This document shows, piece by piece, positions 25,392-29,845 of a DNA stretch of 29,845 nucleotides. Positions within the stretch are counted from its first letter, which is position 1. Each line of letters starts with the position of its first letter. Source of the DNA: Caryophanales bacterium UBA6768. GTDB lineage: Bacteria > Bacillota > Bacilli > Bacillales_D > Amphibacillaceae. The stretch covers positions 1 to 29,845 of the forward strand of contig DKGO01000196.1 of NCBI GenBank assembly GCA_002453315.1. Reading direction: 5' to 3'. The translations under genes and the position numbers were made by a program. The notes beneath the pieces were generated by a model that saw only the letters and a program-made list of their open reading frames with translations, was not told where the DNA came from and did not search any database.

Positions 25392-26279
25392 CTACTTCGT
25401 TTTTATCGCAAACTCTTTCTCTGTCACCATCGTTAAATATTCTAATAATTCCTTTTTTAAATCGTTTTTTTGAAGCGCCATATCAATCGTTGTTTTAATA
25501 AATCCTAATTTTTCGCCAACATCATAACGTTTCCCAATAAAATCATAAGCATAAACGGTTTCTATTTGATTCAATGATGCAATGGCATCTGTTAATTGAA
25601 TTTCATTGCCAACCCCTGGTTTTTGGACCTCTAAAATTCGAAAAATAGTTGGGTTTAAAATATATCGCCCTAATATAGCTAAATTCGAAGGCGCCTTTTC
25701 TACTGATGGTTTCTCAACGAGACGATGAATTTGAAATAATCTGTCCTCTATCTCCTGACCATCGACAATGCCATATTTAGAAACGTCATCATCACAGACA
25801 TTTTGTACCCCAATTATGGATGATTGTGAATGTTCGTATTGATCGATTAATTGTTTTAAACATGGTTTTTCGGATTGAACAATGTCATCTCCTAGTAATA
25901 CAGCAAAAGGCTCATCTCCGATAAATTTTCTCGCACACCATACAGCATGACCTAACCCTTTTGGTTCTTTTTGTCGAATATAATGAATGTCGATCATGTT
26001 GGATGATTTCTGTACTCTATTTAATAGGTCATATTTACTTTTCAGCCGTAAATTTTGTTCTAATTCGAATGAATGATCAAAATGATCTTCAATTGCCCTT
26101 TTACCTTTACCTGTCACAATAATAATATCTTCAATGCCTGAATCAATTGCTTCTTCGACGATATATTCAATCGTTGGTTTATCAACAATGGGTAGCATTT
26201 CTTTAGGCATTGCTTTTGTAGCGGGTAAAAATCGTGTACCTAATCCAGCCGCCGGTATGATCGCTTTTTTTACTCTCAC
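25392..26279 (-). CDS. galU: UTP-glucose-1-phosphate uridylyltransferase (GalU/GtaB)
   Basis: This 295-residue enzyme makes UDP-glucose from UTP and glucose 1-phosphate. It has the nucleotide-binding [18 protein letters not shown] (~12-29), [16 protein letters not shown] in mid-protein, VEKP and [12 protein letters not shown] at the C-terminal end, all standard for GalU. The start is a GTG with AGGAG 8 bases upstream. It sits 13 bases after epsC. Together with GalE it gives the operon its own supply of UDP-Glc and UDP-Gal; B. subtilis keeps gtaB elsewhere, so this is a local addition. Confidence 0.95.
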   Translation of the reverse strand: MRVKKAIIPAAGLGTRFLPATKAMPKEMLPIVDKPTIEYIVEEAIDSGIEDIIIVTGKGKRAIEDHFDHSFELEQNLRLKSKYDLLNRVQKSSNMIDIHYIRQKEPKGLGHAVWCARKFIGDEPFAVLLGDDIVQSEKPCLKQLIDQYEHSQSSIIGVQNVCDDDVSKYGIVDGQEIEDRLFQIHRLVEKPSVEKAPSNLAILGRYILNPTIFRILEVQKPGVGNEIQLTDAIASLNQIETVYAYDFIGKRYDVGEKLGFIKTTIDMALQKNDLKKELLEYLTMVTEKEFAIKTK

Positions 26280-26292
26280 TTATTTACACTCC

Positions 26293-28125
26293 TTAATTTG
26301 GGATGGATACTAATTTCTTTCGTTGTGGTCTCACACCATGAGTAGCCAAATAAAGTAACTGTTTTGTGATTGAAATTTTGTCCATCAACGTAAATGTGCT
26401 CAACAATTGATCAAGATCATCCCAATATAGTTCAGATGTTTTACCAATGTATATATTTGGATACAATTGTTTTTCTAATTTTTCGTCCTTAGCCAATAGT
26501 TCCTCATATAATTTTTCTCCAGGTCTTATCCCTGTGAATGTCAATTCGATTTCATCCGTTGAAAAGCCAGATAATTTGATGAGATTTTTAGCCAAATCAA
26601 TGATTTTAACTGGCGCCCCCATATCTAAGACAAATATCTCCCCACCGTTTGCTAATGCACCTGCTTGAATGACTAGTTTTGATGCCTCTGGTATCGTCAT
26701 AAAATAACGAACCATTTCCGGATGAGTAATGGTGATAGGCCCTCCCTGTTCAATTTGCTTTTTGAATAAAGGAATAATACTCCCTTGGCTACCTAACACA
26801 TTACCAAATCGAACCGTGACAAATTTTGTTTCACTTTCCATATCCATTCGTTGAACGACCATTTCAGCAATTTTTTTCGTTGCCCCCATGACACTTGTTG
26901 GATGAACTGCTTTATCGGTGGATACCATCACAAAAGTATGAACACCATGCTTTCTTGACGCATTTGCCACATTCATCGTACCTATGACATTATTTTTAAT
27001 AGCTTCTTCTGGATTTCGTTCCATTAATGGGACATGTTTATGGGCAGCTGTATGATAGACAACATCTGGCTTATGCTGATTCATTACAGAAAACATTTTT
27101 TGTTCATCTTGAATATCCGCAATTTCCGTCACAAATTGGATGTGCTTAGTTCCACTTTCATTATTTAATTCCATTTCTATTGTATATATGCTATTTTCCC
27201 CATGCCCTAGTAAGACAATTTTACTTGGATGAAACGATACAATTTGCCTAACAATTTCCGACCCTATTGACCCCCCTGCCCCCGTCACTAAAACTGTTTT
27301 ACCTGACACATGTTTAGCAATACTTTCCATATTTAAATGAATTGGTTCTCTTGTTAGTAAATCCTCGACTTCTACATCTCGACATTCGTTAACAGAAATT
27401 TTTCCGGTAACTAAGTCTTCAAACAATGGTAGAATCTTTGTTTTAATATTTGTTTTCGCACATTCTTGAAAAATACTGTTTAACTGTTTTTTATTAAGAG
27501 ATGGGATAGCAATAATAATATGTTCAATATTTAAAGACTGAACAGTTTGGGTAATATCATTAATTCCACCTATAATAGGGATTCCTAAAATATCTAAATG
27601 ATGTTTATGTTTATTATCATCAATAAATGCAACAGGTAATAAAGATTGTTCATTGCTCTTCTGCAATTGTCGGGCTACCATTGTCCCTGCTGAACCTGCA
27701 CCGATGATAAGAGTTCTCAACTTTTGGGTTTGCTTGTTTATAAATTTATCTCTGTATACTCTCCATACAAAACGGGAGCCACCAACTAATAATATAAGAA
27801 ATGCCATCGTCACAAAGAGGAAACGTAAATATACCTTTTCCATCATAATAAACTGAAATAGAGTCCCGGTTACCAATGCATAGGTTATCACTTTAACGAT
27901 AATCATTAGTTCCGCTATACTCGCATATTCCCATACTTTACGGTAAAGATGATTGATAATACCAAATAAAAAATAACTACTTATAATAACGATTAAACTA
28001 ATATAAAATGGTAAAGTTAACGGAACATGATTTAAACTGACTAAAAAAATACTAAGCAAAAATGTCATTACCATGATGCAAGAATCAATTAATGATAACA
28101 ATATGATTCTGCGCCAATACGTCAT
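26293..28125 (-). CDS. epsC: UDP-GlcNAc 4,6-dehydratase EpsC (CapD/PglF/FlaA1 family)
   Basis: The 610-residue protein has four N-terminal membrane helices (~8-115), a first Rossmann domain with GAGSAGT (142-148) and a catalytic SDR domain with TGAGGSIGSE (281-290). The active-site region STDKAVHPTSVMGATK (402-417) has Met in place of the usual Tyr of YxxxK, as is normal for large PglF-type dehydratases. It should make the UDP-4-keto-6-deoxy sugar used by EpsN and EpsM. I start it at 28125: AGAAGGGGG lies 6 bases upstream and the chain opens with the first helix. The longer open frame to 28227 runs through a stable RNA hairpin and has no ribosome binding site. The EAR-like RNA lies directly upstream. 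Confidence 0.94.
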   Translation of the reverse strand: MTYWRRIILLSLIDSCIMVMTFLLSIFLVSLNHVPLTLPFYISLIVIISSYFLFGIINHLYRKVWEYASIAELMIIVKVITYALVTGTLFQFIMMEKVYLRFLFVTMAFLILLVGGSRFVWRVYRDKFINKQTQKLRTLIIGAGSAGTMVARQLQKSNEQSLLPVAFIDDNKHKHHLDILGIPIIGGINDITQTVQSLNIEHIIIAIPSLNKKQLNSIFQECAKTNIKTKILPLFEDLVTGKISVNECRDVEVEDLLTREPIHLNMESIAKHVSGKTVLVTGAGGSIGSEIVRQIVSFHPSKIVLLGHGENSIYTIEMELNNESGTKHIQFVTEIADIQDEQKMFSVMNQHKPDVVYHTAAHKHVPLMERNPEEAIKNNVIGTMNVANASRKHGVHTFVMVSTDKAVHPTSVMGATKKIAEMVVQRMDMESETKFVTVRFGNVLGSQGSIIPLFKKQIEQGGPITITHPEMVRYFMTIPEASKLVIQAGALANGGEIFVLDMGAPVKIIDLAKNLIKLSGFSTDEIELTFTGIRPGEKLYEELLAKDEKLEKQLYPNIYIGKTSELYWDDLDQLLSTFTLMDKISITKQLLYLATHGVRPQRKKLVSIPN

Positions 28126-28175
28126 TTGCTTCCCCCTTCTAGTGTATTTATATGTAGCATTTGTATTATGACAAC

Positions 28176-28207
28176 GGTCCATATAATAAGTGACCCATAT
28201 ATGGACC
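28176..28207 (-). promoter_or_regulatory. Stable 10-bp hairpin in the epsC leader
   Basis: The arms GGTCCATATA (28176-28185) and TATATGGACC (28198-28207) are perfectly complementary around a 12-base loop. The hairpin lies between the EAR-like RNA and the epsC ribosome binding site, about 50 bases before the start codon. It is not followed by a U-tract on the minus strand (GTTGTCATAAT follows), so it is not a standard intrinsic terminator. It could be a pause site, a processing site, a protein target or an additional domain of the leader RNA. Confidence 0.6.
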
Positions 28208-28224
28208 TTGCCATTTTTTATAGG

Positions 28225-28340
28225 CATCTAACCTATCCTCACATCACACTTTCGACGACCCGCGTCTAAGGTTTATCACAACCCACAGCATAACCGAGTG
28301 CCTCCACTGATAAAGGTAAAGGAGACATTACCAAACCATA
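28225..28340 (-). ncRNA. EAR: EAR/epsC-type structured RNA in the epsB-epsC gap
   Basis: The gap between epsB and epsC, exactly where B. subtilis has the EAR antitermination RNA, folds well on the minus strand. I see a perfect GGTAA/TTACC hairpin (28328-28332 with 28315-28319), a perfect 7-bp helix TTTATCA/TGATAAA (28308-28314 with 28272-28278), a GACG/CGTC hairpin (28263-28266 with 28254-28257) and an AACCT/AGGTT helix (28269-28273 with 28230-28234) that competes with the 7-bp helix for two bases. A CTCC in the first loop (28321-28324) can pair with GGAG (28302-28305) in the small GTG/CAC hairpin inside the 7-bp helix, giving a pseudoknot. EAR lets RNA polymerase read through distant terminators in eps and capsule operons. 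I could not compare with the published consensus. Confidence 0.75.
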
Positions 28341-28350
28341 TATATTTTTT

Positions 28351-29001
28351 TTATTTTTCATTAATGATAGAACCGATTAATGTTGCATCAACAAGTTCTA
28401 GCAATTTTCTTGATTCAGCAATTTTCGCCAATTTAGTTCGTTTTCGATTGACTACTAGAATGACCCCATCACATTGATTTGCCAATACCCTCGTTTCTGT
28501 AGATTTAATAATTGAAGGCGAATCGATGAGAATCATACTATAATAGCCGTCTGCCTTTTTTAATAAATCGGTCATTCTAGTACCTTCTAATAATTCCGTT
28601 GGATTTAACTTCGTTGTTCCACTAGTTAAAATATCCAATCTTCCTATATCTGTTTGATAAACTGCTTCATAAAATGTTGCTTTATTCGTCAGTAAATCTG
28701 ACAACCCTATCCGATTACGAATCGCAAACATGTTGTGGATTACGGGGTTACGTAAATTTGCATCGATTAATAATACCTTTTCCCTTTGCTGGGCGATAGA
28801 TACTGCTAAATTTGCGGTGATCATCGATTTGCCTTCAGCTCTTCCGGGAGAAGTGATTAGAATCACTTTTTTTTCTTTCTTTCCCGCCAAAAATTTAATA
28901 TTTGTACGAATCGTTCTAAATTCCTCGGAGATCTTTGAATCAGAGTTTAAATAGGTAATGAGACTTCCTCGATAATGCTGATGACGGTTATTTCTACTCA
29001 T
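28351..29001 (-). CDS. epsB: BY-kinase EpsB (CapB/YwqD-type tyrosine kinase)
   Basis: This 216-residue ParA/MinD-like ATPase is the cytoplasmic kinase partner of EpsA. It has Walker A SPGRAEGKS (51-59), Walker A' VLLIDANLRNP (~76-86) and Walker B MILIDSP (156-162), the set that defines bacterial tyrosine kinases. An EEFRTIRTN segment (~26-34) matches the oligomerisation region. The C-terminus ends at SLIGSIINEK and the last 54 residues contain no tyrosine, so the usual autophosphorylated tyrosine cluster is absent. The ATG overlaps the epsA stop region by 8 bases. The stop codon is followed by a run of eight A residues and then the EAR-like RNA. Confidence 0.92.
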   Translation of the reverse strand: MSRNNRHQHYRGSLITYLNSDSKISEEFRTIRTNIKFLAGKKEKKVILITSPGRAEGKSMITANLAVSIAQQREKVLLIDANLRNPVIHNMFAIRNRIGLSDLLTNKATFYEAVYQTDIGRLDILTSGTTKLNPTELLEGTRMTDLLKKADGYYSMILIDSPSIIKSTETRVLANQCDGVILVVNRKRTKLAKIAESRKLLELVDATLIGSIINEK

Positions 29002-29725
29002 GAATACTAACCTTTTCCTCTCTTAAATCCACCACTTTTTGGTGTTCTTTTTTTGGGGCCTTTTTCACTTTCATTTTGGAAACGACACCGATTACAGGGA
29101 CATTGGTAATTCCCTCCACTTGACTTTTCTTATTTACGGTTTCATCCAATGAGTCAATTAAGAAAACTAACCCTGTCCCAATGACCAAACCTGCTATTAA
29201 TCCAGCAATCGCCATTTTATTTTTATTTTCATTGATAGGAATTTTATTTTCCTTGGCTTCTGTTAACAGTTGCACTTCGCTAAAATCAAGTAACTTTTTC
29301 ACTTCGCTTTTAAATGTACTTGCTGTCAGGTTGGCAATATCCATCGCAACTTTTGGATTCTGATCAGTCACACTTATATTGATGACTAGTGATTCATCGA
29401 CCCTATTGACTACTATCTGGTTAGCAATGCTCTCTGGTGATCTAGATATCCCTAATTCATCTTGCACCTTTTCCATGATACTAGGATCTTTTATCATGAC
29501 CATTAGTGTATTCATATAATTATTATCTGCATCAATAATTATCCGTGTTGATGTTTCATAAATCGGAGTATAACTAAGATTGCTGTAAAAATATCCAGTG
29601 AAGGTCAATAAGATGGTAATAATAATGACCATCCAATACCTTTTTTTAATCACTTCAAAAAATTCTTTTAAATTAATGTCTCTCATATTTTTTCCGAAAT
29701 AATTTTCTTCTAAGTCACCCATCAT
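28994..29725 (-). CDS. epsA: Polysaccharide co-polymerase/kinase activator EpsA (Wzz/CapA-type)
   Basis: The 243-residue protein has a cytoplasmic N-terminus with NLKEFFEVIKKRYW (~18-31), a first membrane helix (~31-48), an extracellular Wzz domain and a second helix (~171-190), then a charged cytoplasmic tail that should activate EpsB. Family members control chain length together with the polymerase. I place the start at 29725 (ATGATG) with AAAGAG 5-8 bases upstream; another ATG before RDINLKEFF is possible. The open frame continues to 29809, but that upstream ATG has no ribosome binding site and the added 28 residues do not look like the family. It is the first gene of the operon. Confidence 0.92.
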   Translation of the reverse strand: MMGDLEENYFGKNMRDINLKEFFEVIKKRYWMVIIITILLTFTGYFYSNLSYTPIYETSTRIIIDADNNYMNTLMVMIKDPSIMEKVQDELGISRSPESIANQIVVNRVDESLVINISVTDQNPKVAMDIANLTASTFKSEVKKLLDFSEVQLLTEAKENKIPINENKNKMAIAGLIAGLVIGTGLVFLIDSLDETVNKKSQVEGITNVPVIGVVSKMKVKKAPKKEHQKVVDLREEKVSIHE

Positions 29726-29845
29726 AACAACTCTTTTCTTTTCAATATAATCTACGATTTCATACGTTTTTTCTATATAGTGAACGATAGAACAACGTTT
29801 AATTAACATAATAAAAATGGTTATTTAGTATAAAACTAATAACTG
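29726..29845 (-). promoter_or_regulatory. epsA leader with possible -10 box or hairpin
   Basis: The 120 bases before epsA hold no gene. On the minus strand TATACT (29832..29827) is one base from the TATAAT consensus, but its -35 partner would lie beyond the right edge, so this is only a candidate promoter. The same bases overlap an inverted repeat: GTTATTTAGT (29820-29829) and ACTAATAAC (29835-29843) pair over 9 bp with one bulged base. On the minus strand this hairpin is followed by CATTTTTATT, so it could instead act as a weak leader terminator. Both readings are inferred from short motifs. Confidence 0.3.

Noticed and set aside
28126..28227. Extended N-terminus for EpsC from an ATG at 28227
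   Set aside because: The added frame runs through a perfect 10-bp hairpin and part of the structured RNA and gives a hydrophilic Lys/His/Tyr-rich lead unlike the family; AGAAGGGGG before ATG 28125 decides the start.
29044..29050. GTTCTTT, a match to the SinR operator core
   Set aside because: It lies inside epsA coding sequence, is a single 7-base match in AT-rich DNA, and shows no paired or clustered sites. The real eps promoter is beyond the right edge.
29726..29809. Extended N-terminus for EpsA from an ATG at 29809
   Set aside because: No ribosome binding site precedes it, the added residues do not resemble Wzz proteins, and the ATGATG at 29725 has AAAGAG at suitable spacing.
1..29845. 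Insertion sequences, CRISPR arrays, tRNA or rRNA genes
   Set aside because: I saw no transposase motif, no regularly spaced direct repeats and no tRNA- or rRNA-like segments on either strand.

Overview
The window is one long polysaccharide biosynthesis locus in which every gene I accept is read from the minus strand, so transcription runs from the right edge (29.8 kb) to the left edge. The gene content and low GC point to a Bacillaceae-type Firmicute: the right half closely resembles the Bacillus subtilis eps biofilm operon (EpsA, EpsB, EpsC, EpsD, EpsF, EpsG, EpsL, EpsM, EpsN), and it carries a SinR-family regulator. I cannot name the species.

Region 1, about 29.8 to 17.2 kb, is the eps core. 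It encodes a co-polymerase and its BY-kinase (EpsA/B), a structured RNA in the epsB-epsC gap that fits the position and architecture of the EAR antitermination element, UDP-GlcNAc 4,6-dehydratase (EpsC), GalU, three glycosyltransferases, an EpsG-type polymerase, GalE, and the initiating phosphoglycosyltransferase, acetyltransferase and aminotransferase EpsL/M/N. EpsC, N and M should make UDP-di-N-acetylbacillosamine. EpsL would load it onto undecaprenyl phosphate, and EpsD, EpsF and the GT2 would extend it. A SinR homologue overlaps the end of epsN.

Region 2, about 17.2 to 6.1 kb, is an accessory module: a second EpsF-like enzyme, many GT4 and GT2 glycosyltransferases, a TagB/TagF-like glycerophosphotransferase with its cytidylyltransferase, and a NodB-type deacetylase fused to leucine-rich repeats. 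It suggests a heteropolymer carrying phosphoglycerol and trimmed N-acetyl groups.

Region 3, 6.1 kb to the left edge, is more AT-rich and partly decayed. An ABC half-transporter, the only flippase candidate in the window, lies between two broken GT4 genes. A PIG-L deacetylase, a likely intrinsic terminator, a GT2, an APH-like kinase, a non-coding gap and the start of an acetyltransferase-like gene follow. No IS, CRISPR, tRNA or rRNA was seen.

The features that most deserve follow-up are the EAR-like RNA with a downstream 10-bp hairpin, the SinR homologue inside the operon SinR would be expected to control, the BY-kinase without a tyrosine tail, the NodB-LRR fusion, the ABC flippase paired with a Wzy-like polymerase, and the GT4 graveyard around it.
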